DNA of 51,872 nucleotides from Pseudomonadota bacterium (GTDB taxonomy: Bacteria > Desulfobacterota > Desulfobulbia > Desulfobulbales > JAHJIY01). The position numbers were made by a program, and so were the translations under genes. How positions within the stretch are numbered: the stretch's first letter is position 1; each line of letters begins with the position of its first letter. The notes under the pieces are model-generated. The model worked only from the letters and a program-made list of their open reading frames with translations. It was not told where the DNA came from and made no database searches. The stretch lies in the NCBI GenBank assembly GCA_018823175.1, contig JAHJIY010000001.1:1-51872 (forward strand). Direction: 5' to 3'. Below are positions 1 through 9,206 of the stretch, piece by piece.

Positions 1-137
1 GCCTGTCCATAAATGGTCTTTTCGCCCGATCTCTGCGTTATGCGAAAAAAATAATCCTCGGAATATCAAATATATGCCTGCGGTTATTTTTTTCGCATGC
101 CTTGATCTCGAACAAAAATCCTCATTTCTGGACAGAC
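1..137. repeat. Long imperfect palindromic element (MITE- or REP-like)
   Basis: The two halves of this segment are imperfect reverse complements. The left end CTGTCCATAAATG (3-15) pairs with CATTTCTGGACAG (123-135), and the inner arm GCGAAAAAAATAA (42-54) pairs exactly with TTATTTTTTTCGC (84-96). The palindrome continues into the short central loop around 55-80. No coding potential is visible. The element may begin before the window. It sits 3' of lon and could fold into a very long hairpin in RNA from either strand. I infer a non-autonomous mobile or intergenic repeat; its family is unknown to me. Confidence 0.7.
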
Positions 138-277
138 ACTATCTGATCTCAAATCCTTCATGAATATGCAAAACAAAAATAGTCAGCTCTCCACATCTCA
201 TTGCCGGCAACACGAAATCTTGCACGGTTGGCAATCTCCCGTGATGATCTTCAATCAAGCGGGTAATCAAAAAACTT

Positions 278-2656
278 TTAATTCCCACCGAAAACCAACG
301 GTAGGATCTGATCCATACTCTTTACCGGAACAAACTTCATCTTGTCCCGCAGATCCTTAGGAATCTCTTCCAGATCTTTTTTGTTCTGCTCAGGGATGAT
401 TACGGTGGTAATATTGGCCCGTAAAGCAGCCAAAGCCTTCTCTTTTAGCCCACCGATCGGCAGGACCCGCCCTCTCAAGGTTATCTCGCCGGTCATCGCA
501 ATATTTTGTTTAACCTTTTGCTTGGACAACGCCGAATAAAGGGCGGTGGCCATCGTAACCCCTGCCGATGGCCCGTCCTTGGGAATGGCGCCGGCCGGCA
601 CATGGACATGGATATCTATCTCATCAAAATACGATGGTTTAAGCTTTAATTTTTTAGCCCTTGACCGGCAAAAAGTCAAAGCGGCCTGAGCCGATTCCTT
701 CATGACTTCACCTAATTGTCCGGTCAAAGTCAAATGCCCTTTCCCCTTAAGGACAGAAACCTCGATATAGAGCACCTCCCCGCCGACCTCGGTCCAGGCA
801 AGACCTGTCGCCAGACCTGGCTGGTCAATAATCTCCCCTTCCATCTCAGGGATAATCTTGGGCGGTCCCAGATACTGACCGACAGTTTTTTCAGAAATTG
901 TAAATGGCCCCCTGCTTCCTTCAGCAATCCGCCGGGCCACCTTGCGACAGACTTTACCAATTTCCCTTTCCAGATTCCGCAAACCGGACTCTCGGGTGTA
1001 TTGAGAGATTATCTTAATGATGGTCTTATCATCTATTTTCAGATGTTTTTGGCTGATGCCATTTTCCTTCAACTGCCGCGGCAATAAATAACGATTGGCA
1101 ATAACCAGCTTCTCTTCAAGCATATATCCAGACAGCCGGATAATCTCCATACGGTCCAGAAGCGGGGTCGGAATGGTATCAGTCATATTGGCCGTGGTGA
1201 TAAACATTACCTTGGACAAATCAAAAGGTAAATTCAGGTAATGATCTGAAAAATCAAAATTCTGTTCCGGGTCCAAGACCTCGAGCAGAGCCGAAGAAGG
1301 ATCTCCCCGATAATCTGAGCCGATCTTGTCAATCTCATCCATCATGAAAACCGGATTATTGGACGCCACGGTTTTCAAACCCTGAATAATCCGGCCCGGC
1401 ATGGAACCAATATAGGTCCGGCGATGCCCGCGGATTTCAGCCTCATCCCTCATTCCTCCCAACGACAAACGATGGAATTTTCTGTTCATCGCCCGGGCAA
1501 TTGACTGGCCAAGCGAAGTTTTACCGACGCCAGGAGGACCAACAAAACATAAAATAGGACCCTTGGTCGATTTATTCAATTTCCGGACCGCCAGATATTC
1601 AAGGATCCGCTCTTTAACCTTCTCAAGCCCGTAATGATCGGTATCCAGCACCTCTTTGGCCACCTTGAGATCAATCCGGTCACGAGTACCTTTCCGCCAC
1701 GGGATATCAAGCATCCAATCAAGATAAGTACGAACCGTAGTCGCTTCCGAGGCATCAGGGTGCATCATTTCAAGTCTTTTAAGCTGTTTTAACGCCTCTT
1801 TCTTGGCCGCCGGCGGCATCCGTAATTTATCAAGTTTTTCCCGTAGTTCCTCAATCTCCTGCGATTTATCGTCAATATCACCGAGTTCCTTTTTCAGGGC
1901 ATGCAATTGTTCCCGCAGATAATACTCCCGCTGGGTCCGCCCCATCTCTTCCTTGGCCTCGGACTGAATTTTGGCCTGCATGGTCGATACTTCCAACTCT
2001 TTATGCAGGTAATCGGCAACCTTCTTCAGGCGCATAACCGGATTAAGGATTTCCAAAACAGCCTGGGACTCGGCAGTCTTCAACTGCAGATTGGAAACAA
2101 CCAGGTCCGCCAACCGGCCCGGTTCCTCAATATTATTGAGGATAACCATCAAATCAGAAGACATGATCCCCTTCAGGGAAAGAATCTTCTCGGTCTGGTC
2201 CCTGACATTACGCATCAGGGCCTCAATTTCCACCGTAATAATCTCCACTTCCTCGTCATGCAGCACATCGACTTCGGCAATATAAAACGGCTCGGTCTGC
2301 ACCAATTCTTTTATCTTCGCCTTATTCATGGCCTGCACCAAAACTTTCAAGCGGCCATCCGGCAATTTCAGGGTCCGCATGATCATACAGATCATCCCGG
2401 TATTATAAAAGTCATCCGGCCCAGGTTCTTCGGTGGCAACATCTTTCTGGGTGACCAGCATCAAAAGCTTGTCCCTGGTCAAGGCCTCATTAACCGCGCC
2501 CACCGAGGCGGGACGACCTACAAACAAGGGAATGATCATATAATTAAAAACCACCACATCCCGCACCGCCATCATCGGTAACTGAGAAGGGATATCCTGA
2601 TCTTCAAGATCCGAAAAATCAGCCAGACTGGAACTAATTGAGTCACTAAAATCCAC
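278..2656 (-). CDS. lon: ATP-dependent protease La (Lon)
   Basis: Cytoplasmic AAA+ serine protease that degrades misfolded and regulatory proteins. The 792-residue length is usual for LonA. An N-terminal substrate-binding domain (about 25-220) is followed by a coiled-coil region, Walker A GPPGVGKTS (about 368), Walker B FMMDEIDK (about 437), and the C-terminal protease domain with the catalytic serine in KDGPSAG (about 697) and the lysine in GGLKEKALA (about 739). The start is a GTG at 2656, supported by AAGGAGG five bases upstream. It is monocistronic: the next gene upstream is divergent. Nothing appears to be missing. Identification is secure. Confidence 0.98.
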   Translation of the reverse strand: MDFSDSISSSLADFSDLEDQDIPSQLPMMAVRDVVVFNYMIIPLFVGRPASVGAVNEALTRDKLLMLVTQKDVATEEPGPDDFYNTGMICMIMRTLKLPDGRLKVLVQAMNKAKIKELVQTEPFYIAEVDVLHDEEVEIITVEIEALMRNVRDQTEKILSLKGIMSSDLMVILNNIEEPGRLADLVVSNLQLKTAESQAVLEILNPVMRLKKVADYLHKELEVSTMQAKIQSEAKEEMGRTQREYYLREQLHALKKELGDIDDKSQEIEELREKLDKLRMPPAAKKEALKQLKRLEMMHPDASEATTVRTYLDWMLDIPWRKGTRDRIDLKVAKEVLDTDHYGLEKVKERILEYLAVRKLNKSTKGPILCFVGPPGVGKTSLGQSIARAMNRKFHRLSLGGMRDEAEIRGHRRTYIGSMPGRIIQGLKTVASNNPVFMMDEIDKIGSDYRGDPSSALLEVLDPEQNFDFSDHYLNLPFDLSKVMFITTANMTDTIPTPLLDRMEIIRLSGYMLEEKLVIANRYLLPRQLKENGISQKHLKIDDKTIIKIISQYTRESGLRNLEREIGKVCRKVARRIAEGSRGPFTISEKTVGQYLGPPKIIPEMEGEIIDQPGLATGLAWTEVGGEVLYIEVSVLKGKGHLTLTGQLGEVMKESAQAALTFCRSRAKKLKLKPSYFDEIDIHVHVPAGAIPKDGPSAGVTMATALYSALSKQKVKQNIAMTGEITLRGRVLPIGGLKEKALAALRANITTVIIPEQNKKDLEEIPKDLRDKMKFVPVKSMDQILPLVFGGN

Positions 2657-3011
2657 AAGGACCTCCTTGGTTGGGATCTATATTCAACCGTAAAAAAACA
2701 ATACGTTGAAAAATATACTTTGCACAAAAAATCAATTTAAAAAGCCTAATAACTTCAATATGAAGGAAAATCACCTGAAAAGTCAAAATAATGATTATTT
2801 CACGCCAGCAAATTAAGCACTGACCAAATCTAAGTCAAGCTGACAAGCACTGTTTAGCCTTACGAGACGCCATTATAAAAATCTTAAAAAAGAGTGGGTG
2901 TTTTTCGGCCCCAGCAAATATAATTAAAAAACTGTGATCCGAAATTTTACAGCTACCAAACACTACTTTCTTTAAACACGATAACCCTTGCGCCTTATAC
3001 CTTCACATGAC
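2657..3011. other. Divergent intergenic region between lon and the beta-helix gene
   Basis: About 355 bases, A+T-rich, with no ORF. It should carry promoters for lon (minus) and the hexapeptide gene (plus). The only candidate I can point to is listed separately on the minus strand. I see no clear heat-shock sigma-32 promoter for lon and no riboswitch-like fold. Confidence 0.5.
2810..2838 (-). promoter_or_regulatory. Candidate sigma-70 promoter for lon
   Basis: Read on the minus strand, TTGACT (complement of 2833-2838) and TAATTT (complement of 2810-2815) are 17 bases apart, about 155 bases upstream of the lon start. This is a pattern match only, and the long leader lowers confidence. Confidence 0.3.
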
Positions 3012-3818
3012 ATGATAAAAAACATGCTTACCGCAAAATCATTCTTTGATCTTTCAGACTTTTCACACTGCCGAATTTTTCCGAAAGAGGGATACGTCTG
3101 GGAAGCGCTGAAATCCCTGAAAGATTACATGATCGCCCAGGATTACCCGGATCTGGCATCTTTACCGATTGGCAAACCACTACCCAAAACCATGATCTGT
3201 TTCGAGGGGAATTTTATCGATGCAGACAAGATGGAAATTGAATACGGCGATGCAACCAAGGGCCACTTAAAAGTCTACAAAAAAGGACAGCAGCTTGCCG
3301 GAGCCAGCGTTATCATGGCCGGGGCGGTATTACTCGGCAACCAGATAAATTTAGGCACCGGCGTTCTGATTGAACCAGGCGCGTATATCAACTCTCCGGC
3401 CATTATCGGTGATCAAACTGAAGTCAGACAGGGTGCCTACCTAAGAGGTAATTGCCTGATAGGCAAGAAATGCGTGGTCGGCCATGTCACCGAGGTAAAA
3501 CACTCCATCTTTCTGGACGGAGCCAAGGCCGGACACTTCGCCTATCTGGGAGACAGCATCCTCGGCAACCAGGTAAACCTGGGGGCAGGCACCAAAATGG
3601 CTAACCTGAAATTTATCAGCGGTAACATCCGGATAAAAACCGATAACGGTCAACTAGACACCGGCTTAAGAAAAATGGGGGCCATACTCGGCGATCACGT
3701 CCAGACCGGATGCAATTCCGTCACCAACCCCGGCACCCTGCTTGGCAAAAAATCTTTCGTGCTGCCCAACACCACCGCCCCCTCAGGATACCATGGCGCC
3801 AATTCCATCATCCGTTAA
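3012..3818 (+). CDS. GlmU-like left-handed beta-helix (hexapeptide repeat) protein
   Basis: The protein has about 268 residues. From roughly residue 85 on it shows hexapeptide repeats typical of the acyltransferase half of GlmU and related sugar-1-phosphate nucleotidyltransferases, with motifs GHVTEVKHS, GHFAYLGDS and NLGAGTKMANLK. The N-terminal nucleotidyltransferase domain of GlmU is absent; about 80 residues of unassigned sequence replace it. I infer an acetyl- or acyltransferase acting on an activated sugar, or a non-catalytic relative. The start is uncertain: ATGs at 3012 and 3024 and a TTG at 2988 are in frame and none has a good ribosome binding site. It stands alone on the plus strand, tail to tail with the small gene at 3824. 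Confidence 0.85.
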   Translation: MIKNMLTAKSFFDLSDFSHCRIFPKEGYVWEALKSLKDYMIAQDYPDLASLPIGKPLPKTMICFEGNFIDADKMEIEYGDATKGHLKVYKKGQQLAGASVIMAGAVLLGNQINLGTGVLIEPGAYINSPAIIGDQTEVRQGAYLRGNCLIGKKCVVGHVTEVKHSIFLDGAKAGHFAYLGDSILGNQVNLGAGTKMANLKFISGNIRIKTDNGQLDTGLRKMGAILGDHVQTGCNSVTNPGTLLGKKSFVLPNTTAPSGYHGANSIIR

Positions 3819-3823
3819 ATGAG

Positions 3824-4120
3824 CTATCCGGGAAGATTTTGAGTCCAATAATTAGACATCCCGATAAAAAGTTCAACAATAAGCCCAAGGGTCAAAAATA
3901 TTCGACTCTTATTTATCCAGGGTAGCCGTTCGCCCGACATTTTATGCATAATGGAATCAATAATGATAATCGCGCCGATCAAAAACGGCGCTACTTGCAG
4001 GAGATGAATTGCGGTTTCCACCAATGACTCGGCCCACCGATCCGGGAAATAACGAAAGCTGCAAAGAAGATAGAATAAAACCAGCAACACAAAGGAGATT
4101 ATTTCTTTAAATTTCTTCAT
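3824..4120 (-). CDS. Small membrane protein of unknown function
   Basis: A 98-residue ORF with a lysine-rich N-terminus and three hydrophobic stretches (about residues 8-23, 37-58 and 73-88), so probably an inner-membrane protein. I recognise no family. The ATG at 4120 has no strong Shine-Dalgarno sequence. It ends 5 bases from the stop of the convergent hexapeptide gene. The hydrophobic pattern and length argue for a real gene, but no conserved motif confirms it. Confidence 0.5.
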   Translation of the reverse strand: MKKFKEIISFVLLVLFYLLCSFRYFPDRWAESLVETAIHLLQVAPFLIGAIIIIDSIMHKMSGERLPWINKSRIFLTLGLIVELFIGMSNYWTQNLPG

Positions 4121-4271
4121 CGCAATAGCTTAAACCAAATTAAAGGACTCTTTTACTAAACCAAAAAAGAATTTCACATCAGCCAAATTAACAGATATAT
4201 ACTTTTGACACAGCCGCCAATACTTGATGGCAAAAACCTAAATCTAGCCTATTTTTCTCATAATTTAAATC

Positions 4272-5378
4272 ATGAATACATCAACTGTCCTATATTTCCC
4301 GGAAACCACCATCATCCGAAAAGACCTGTGTTCCCTGCTCTGTTTTTTCGAAAGAGTTTCATCCTACCAGCCGGCGGAAAACGATCCCGCGCTCTCCTCT
4401 GATATCTTTTGCGAAAAAGGACTTTGCCAGAGCTATGCCCCGGCCCCGCTGGGCGAGGCCCTGCCTCGATTCCAACAATTGATCAAGGACCTGAGCGTCC
4501 ATCATGATGAATACTATGGAGGTTATCTCTCTTCCCTGTCCGCTGGCAAAAATTATGATATTGATGAAACCTCGGTCCGGGGTCTAATCGACCAACTGCA
4601 CCAAACCGACCAAAAAACCAAGGAACTTGGCAAGCAAGAAGATCGCGCCGAAAAAAAATTATGGTCGGCCCGAATATTTTTAAAGCTTGCCGGAATCCTG
4701 CAAAAAAATGAAGAAGAAATAAAACAAGAACTGATTAACGCGGCCAGCCGCAATAGTGATTTACTCCATGACTTACAGGGCGAGGCGGACTTTGCCGACA
4801 GCAGGGAACTGGCAGCCTTGCTCCCTTTGCCGGACATATCAGCTCCCGGCCCCAAAATCAACCAGGAGCAACTCCTCTTCGCCTGGAGACAACTATTTTT
4901 ACGGGACACCTTAAACTACCAGTTTTTAACGACCGGCAATCAGGAAGCGGCAGAAATTATCTTTGAAATTTACGAGAATCACTTTCAGACAAAACCAGTT
5001 GAATTGATCGCAATCTCCCTTCCAGCCTTCACCCAATCGGAGATGGAGATTGACAATCTATGCCTGGACAAGATAAACACCATCAAAAAAGAATTTACCG
5101 CAAACAGGCAAAATATTAGCACTATTCTTACCGACCTGTTGACAACTGAACCAAATGAAAAGATATTAAAAAAACTTGCGGCGGAAGAAACGGCATGGAA
5201 CTCTAAATTCGCCGCACAGCAAGAAAAAATCGGTTTATATTTCTATCTGCTGGCGGACACCTCCCTGGAAGAACTCATGCAACAACTGACCAGATCAGGA
5301 GAAGATAACAAGAAGGAGAACGGAAAAACCAAACACACCATAATCGCCGTACTGAAACAGATGAACTTTACGTTGTAG
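4272..5378 (+). CDS. Unrecognised 368-residue protein
   Basis: I do not recognise this protein. It has no signal peptide or membrane segment and is rich in Glu, Lys, Leu and Gln. Residues 90-180 and 270-350 look helical with charged, partly coiled-coil character. The N-terminal 40 residues contain paired cysteines (DLCSLLC) and a short segment resembling the start of many uncharacterised deltaproteobacterial cytoplasmic proteins. It stands alone, 150 bases after a divergent small gene and 170 bases before the OmpA-type lipoprotein. The long open frame with consistent codon use makes it a real gene; function is unknown. Confidence 0.8.
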   Translation: MNTSTVLYFPETTIIRKDLCSLLCFFERVSSYQPAENDPALSSDIFCEKGLCQSYAPAPLGEALPRFQQLIKDLSVHHDEYYGGYLSSLSAGKNYDIDETSVRGLIDQLHQTDQKTKELGKQEDRAEKKLWSARIFLKLAGILQKNEEEIKQELINAASRNSDLLHDLQGEADFADSRELAALLPLPDISAPGPKINQEQLLFAWRQLFLRDTLNYQFLTTGNQEAAEIIFEIYENHFQTKPVELIAISLPAFTQSEMEIDNLCLDKINTIKKEFTANRQNISTILTDLLTTEPNEKILKKLAAEETAWNSKFAAQQEKIGLYFYLLADTSLEELMQQLTRSGEDNKKENGKTKHTIIAVLKQMNFTL

Positions 5379-5548
5379 ACCTAATGCCTCACAATATTGA
5401 GCAAAATCGTTTAATCAATATAATTAAAGTTGACTGTAAAAAATGTGGCATATATTATCATTGCTACCATAATAACCGTCAAACAGTCTGAAATATCGCT
5501 TTTGTGGCGCTGCTTTAATCTTGAATGAAATACTTAGGAGATAAAGGA

Positions 5549-7297
5549 ATGAACTGGACAAAAACCATTCGTAAAATTGTAACTCAAACGACCTTTACCC
5601 TCGCGCTTTTACTACTGGCGGCCTGCGCCGGACAACCGCTTAAAATCGAACCGGTTGCTGTTTCCGACAGCCCAACCGCCGCCATCACCACCCTTGAGAC
5701 CAATTTGGCCGCCGGCGTCCAGGAGCAGCTTAATGTTCTTTCTCCCGACTGGTTTGCAAAAGCCGAACGCTCTCTGGCCGCTGCCCAAAATACCGTCAAA
5801 CAAGGCGGCGAATTAACAGAACTTGGCGAGATCGTCTCCCGGGGACATGCCGAACTCAAACAGGCCCAGGAAATTGCCCGAACCGCCCGAGTCGCCATTG
5901 CTGAAGCGATCAAGGCCAGGGATATGGCCCGAACCGCCGGGGCTACCAGTTTTACCGAGGAATACACCGAAATCGAGGAAGATTTTCTCAAGCTGACCAG
6001 AAAGATTGAAGACAACAATCTCGGCTATGCCCAAAAAAACCAGAAGAAGGTGGCTGAAAGCTTCCATGCCATCGAAATCAAGGCGATCAAAAAACACACC
6101 CTCGGCGAAGTACGCGACCTGATCGCTGAAGCCGAAAAAGTCGGCGCCTCCAAGATGGCCAACGGCATGCTCAAAGATGTTCAGGCCGAGCTGATGGACG
6201 TTGATGCATTTATCTCGGCCAATCCTTACGCCAAAGAAGAAATGCTCACCCGGGCCGCCACCTCCCGGTTCAATGCGGCTCGCCTGGTCGAGATTGTCAA
6301 ACAGGGCAACGCCTTCGCGGAAATGAAGCCGCTTCAGATCAGTCTGTGGGTAGAGAACATGCTGAAAGATGCGGTCGATAAACTTGGCGCGGCGGACATG
6401 CGGGACCGTAGCTTTGAAACACAGGAAGCCAATGTTCTTGAGTCCATCGCCTCTCTGGTCGTCGACCGGAACTTTCTTGATGAGCAGTCAAAAATCCAGA
6501 AAGCTGAAATAGCCGAACTCAAGGAAAAACATCCGGCGGAATTGGCCCAGTTGAAGACGCAGCACGACGAAACGGTTTCTCAGCTTAAAACGCAATACGA
6601 GGCCGACCGAACAGCCCTGCAAAACCGTTATGACACGGAAATTTCTGCTCTGGTCAAGCATGTGGCCTCCCTGGAAGGAAAGAGTCGGGCCGAATCAGAA
6701 AAACTTGAGAAGCTGATGGTCGAAAAACGGGCCGAACGTGAACGCCTTGAGGCCGAAAAACGGGCCGACCGTGAGCGTCTCGAAGCGGAAAAACAGTCGG
6801 AACAGACACGTCTTGAAGCAGAGCGCCGGAGCGCTGAAGAAAAACTAGAAGCGGAAAGAAGTTTTGCCAAGAAATATCAGGATGCCAGTGGCTTATTCAG
6901 CCAGGATGAGGCTGAATGCTACAAACAGGGACAACAAATGGTTATCCGGCTGCGATCGATGAATTTCCCGGTCGGTCAGTCTGTAATCATGCCGGCCAAC
7001 TACACCTTGCTCAGCAAAATGCAAAGAGCGGTCCGCATTTTTGGTGAACCGACCATGGTTATCGAGGGGCACACCGACAGCACTGGTTCTCCCGAAGCCA
7101 ACAATCTCCTCTCACAACAAAGAGCCGAGGCGGTTCGTCAGTATCTTCTGGCCAACGGCGTAGTCAGAAGCGATCAGGTCGTCGCCGCTGGTTTCGGCGC
7201 CAAAAGGCCCCTCTCTCCCAACACCACAGCGGAAGGCAGAGCCGTCAACCGACGGATTGATGTCGTAATTACCCCTGTACAAAATACGACCCCCTGA
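5549..7297 (+). CDS. OmpA-family lipoprotein with hendecad coiled coil
   Basis: A 582-residue envelope lipoprotein. The signal peptide ends in a lipobox (LLAAC, Cys about residue 26). Residues 40-130 resemble a DUF4398-type helical domain. A long helical region follows, ending at residues 392-446 in five consecutive 11-residue repeats of the form EKRAERERLEA, a right-handed coiled-coil pattern. The C-terminal OmpA peptidoglycan-binding domain includes GHTDSTGS (about 507) and RAVNRRIDVVI near the end. It probably tethers the outer membrane to peptidoglycan across the periplasm. The start at 5549 is chosen because AGGAG lies 8 bases upstream; an ATG 24 bases earlier is less well placed. A strong terminator follows. 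Confidence 0.93.
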   Translation: MNWTKTIRKIVTQTTFTLALLLLAACAGQPLKIEPVAVSDSPTAAITTLETNLAAGVQEQLNVLSPDWFAKAERSLAAAQNTVKQGGELTELGEIVSRGHAELKQAQEIARTARVAIAEAIKARDMARTAGATSFTEEYTEIEEDFLKLTRKIEDNNLGYAQKNQKKVAESFHAIEIKAIKKHTLGEVRDLIAEAEKVGASKMANGMLKDVQAELMDVDAFISANPYAKEEMLTRAATSRFNAARLVEIVKQGNAFAEMKPLQISLWVENMLKDAVDKLGAADMRDRSFETQEANVLESIASLVVDRNFLDEQSKIQKAEIAELKEKHPAELAQLKTQHDETVSQLKTQYEADRTALQNRYDTEISALVKHVASLEGKSRAESEKLEKLMVEKRAERERLEAEKRADRERLEAEKQSEQTRLEAERRSAEEKLEAERSFAKKYQDASGLFSQDEAECYKQGQQMVIRLRSMNFPVGQSVIMPANYTLLSKMQRAVRIFGEPTMVIEGHTDSTGSPEANNLLSQQRAEAVRQYLLANGVVRSDQVVAAGFGAKRPLSPNTTAEGRAVNRRIDVVITPVQNTTP

Positions 7298-7320
7298 AAA
7301 CCGCATAAAATCAAAACTTT

Positions 7321-7359
7321 AAAAATCCATACCCCGGAAACATCGGGGTATGGATTTTT
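7321..7359 (+). terminator. Strong intrinsic terminator after the OmpA-type lipoprotein gene
   Basis: A 16-bp perfect stem, AAAAATCCATACCCCG (7321-7336) with its complement at 7344-7359, around a 7-base loop. The stem ends in five Ts on one side and five As on the other, so it can act in both directions. It lies 23 bases after the stop codon. Confidence 0.9.
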
Positions 7360-7833
7360 AAGATCCAGAATCCCCCCGCGCCACGAACAAAACAGGAAGT
7401 AATGAGTAAATTGTAACAATGCAAGAACAGGTTACTATCTACTCGTTATTTGCCGCCATCACATAAACCTCCCCGGAACAGTGCAGTAAAAGACTGTTCA
7501 TCCCGTTAAATCGTCTCCCGTCGCAAGCTGATTTTCACGTGAGATGATCGGTATCTTCCAGAGTCACAATCCGGTATTTCATCGATTTCAGCTAAACTCT
7601 TCTGCTTCCCACCTTAGTTCGCCAGATTTTCTGACATATCCCTCCCTGGCAATAATGACTGGCTAAAAAAAAGTTGCTTTGTCTTCCCATGTTTCCGCAT
7701 GATATAAATTATACAAGGTTGTTTGGCTAAACAAACCTCAACCATTGAATTTCCCCGCAAGAAGAGAACGCCCCAACATGAAATGTCCGTGGGAGTGTTT
7801 CGATTTTCATCTTTAATTTGGCAGGAAATTTTT
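7360..7833. other. Long leader region before the Slam-like gene
   Basis: About 470 bases without a convincing gene. An in-frame extension of the downstream ORF reaches back to 7723 but has no ribosome binding site. A short hairpin (ACAT GAA ATGT around 7779-7789, flanked by CCCC and GGGAG) lies about 45 bases before the chosen start. I see no riboswitch that I recognise. Confidence 0.4.
7680..7709 (+). promoter_or_regulatory. Candidate promoter for the Slam-like/FecR/cyclase cluster
   Basis: TTGTCT (7680-7685) and TATAAA (7704-7709) are separated by 18 bases. The site is about 125 bases upstream of the Slam-like start and beyond the preceding terminator. Pattern match only. Confidence 0.35.
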
Positions 7834-9183
7834 ATGATTCCAAGCTCAATAATACCCGCCCGGCTAAAATACATCATAATTCTGACCGGATTTCTTATCG
7901 CGGTATACCTTTGGTCCTGTCCCGTAGCAGCCGCCGCCGAAAACAATCTTCAGACACAGTTTACCCAAGGCAAGCATCTATTTGAATCCGGCGAATACGA
8001 AGCGGCCTTTCCGATCTTTTTTGCGCTTTTCGTAAATAACCCGGGAGATCCGGAAATTAATTTTTACCTGGGCCGCACCGCCTTTGAAAAAAAAGATTAC
8101 GAATCCGCCATCATGGCCTTTGAGCGAATTCTCATCATGCAGCCCGATACGAGCCGGGTAAAACTTGAAATCGCCAGATGTCATCTCAAATTGGGAGCAA
8201 ACGAGACTGCCAAAAAAATATTTAACGAAATCCTCAAGAGTAACCCACCGACGGTGGTCGCCGAAAATATAAATCATTTTCTTTCCGCCATTGAGGCTTC
8301 AGAGAAAAAACACCATTTCAGCGGCCTGATTACGCTGGCCACCGGAGATGACGATAATGTGGCAGCGGCGCCTGCCGATTCCACCATTCAGCTCAGAGAT
8401 TTGACCGTCACGGCGGAAAAGGCCCAAAGGGATATTGTTTACAGCAATACGACTCTTTTTAACTACCAATATAAAAATATTACGGATCTGCTTTCCTGGA
8501 AAGCATCATTAGTCACCTATAATGCCCATTACGACACAAACGATGACCTCGATCTCAACTACATAGGACTGACGACCGGTCCATCTCTGCAAAAAAACAA
8601 CTTGGGCCTGGAGCTGCTGGGAAATGCCAACCATCTCCGGCAGGATGACGAGGACTATCTCACCTCGTACGGGGCAGGAGCAACCTTTTCCTATCAATTC
8701 AATCCCGGTTACCTGTCGAGCCTTACGATTAAATGGGAGAATAGAGACTATGATCTCCTCGACGACCGGGACAGCGACAATTTTGCGCTCAGCAACAGCC
8801 ATATCCTGATCTTAGGACAAAGCACGATCAGCCTTACCCTGTCGGGGGAGGAAGAAAAAGCCGCAAGTGATCAAAACAGTTTCCAAAGATACCAGGCCGC
8901 TCTGACATATTCATACAAACTGCCATCCGATCTAACATTCTCCGCCTGGTACCAGTTTCAAGCCAGTAATTATCAAGCGGAAAATTCTTTTGAAAACGAA
9001 AAACGGGCCGACAAGTTTCAGTCCGGGACCACCGGGTTTTCAAAACCGCTCTGGCAGTCTGGTGATTCAATCTCCAGCCTTGCGGCCTATGTGAATTATA
9101 CCTACACGGATTCCAGCTCCAATATCACTCTCTATGACTACCAGAAAACCTCGCTCAACCTTGGGCTGACCCTTGTTTTTTAA
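7834..9183 (+). CDS. Slam-like outer-membrane translocon (TPR plus DUF560-type barrel)
   Basis: A 449-residue protein. The signal peptide is followed by three TPR-like helical pairs (about residues 40-150), ending in a segment, SRVKLEIARCHLK then NPPTVVAENINHFLSAIE, that matches the end of the Slam (surface lipoprotein assembly modifier) N-terminal domain. The rest is alternating beta-strand sequence starting at DDDNVAAA and ending in a terminal Phe, as in an outer-membrane barrel. Slam proteins (type XI secretion) move TbpB-like lipoproteins, and some soluble proteins, across the outer membrane. The next gene, 24 bases on, encodes a protein with TbpB-like barrels, a probable cargo. Start 7834 is preferred (signal peptide, upstream AGGAAA); a longer frame begins at 7723. 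Assignment to Slam is from motif memory, not an alignment. Confidence 0.75.
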   Translation: MIPSSIIPARLKYIIILTGFLIAVYLWSCPVAAAAENNLQTQFTQGKHLFESGEYEAAFPIFFALFVNNPGDPEINFYLGRTAFEKKDYESAIMAFERILIMQPDTSRVKLEIARCHLKLGANETAKKIFNEILKSNPPTVVAENINHFLSAIEASEKKHHFSGLITLATGDDDNVAAAPADSTIQLRDLTVTAEKAQRDIVYSNTTLFNYQYKNITDLLSWKASLVTYNAHYDTNDDLDLNYIGLTTGPSLQKNNLGLELLGNANHLRQDDEDYLTSYGAGATFSYQFNPGYLSSLTIKWENRDYDLLDDRDSDNFALSNSHILILGQSTISLTLSGEEEKAASDQNSFQRYQAALTYSYKLPSDLTFSAWYQFQASNYQAENSFENEKRADKFQSGTTGFSKPLWQSGDSISSLAAYVNYTYTDSSSNITLYDYQKTSLNLGLTLVF

Positions 9184-9206
9184 TAATATGCGCCGGAGAC
9201 AGCACC

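Noticed and set aside
1901..2581. 226-residue plus-strand open frame
   Set aside because: Antisense shadow of lon, rich in His and Asn as expected from the reverse frame.
3240..3818. Full GlmU
   Set aside because: Only the beta-helix half is present; no GxGTRM-type nucleotidyltransferase motif occurs in the N-terminal region.
7723..7833. N-terminal extension of the Slam-like protein
   Set aside because: The extension puts 37 residues before the signal peptide and lacks a ribosome binding site; start 7834 is better.
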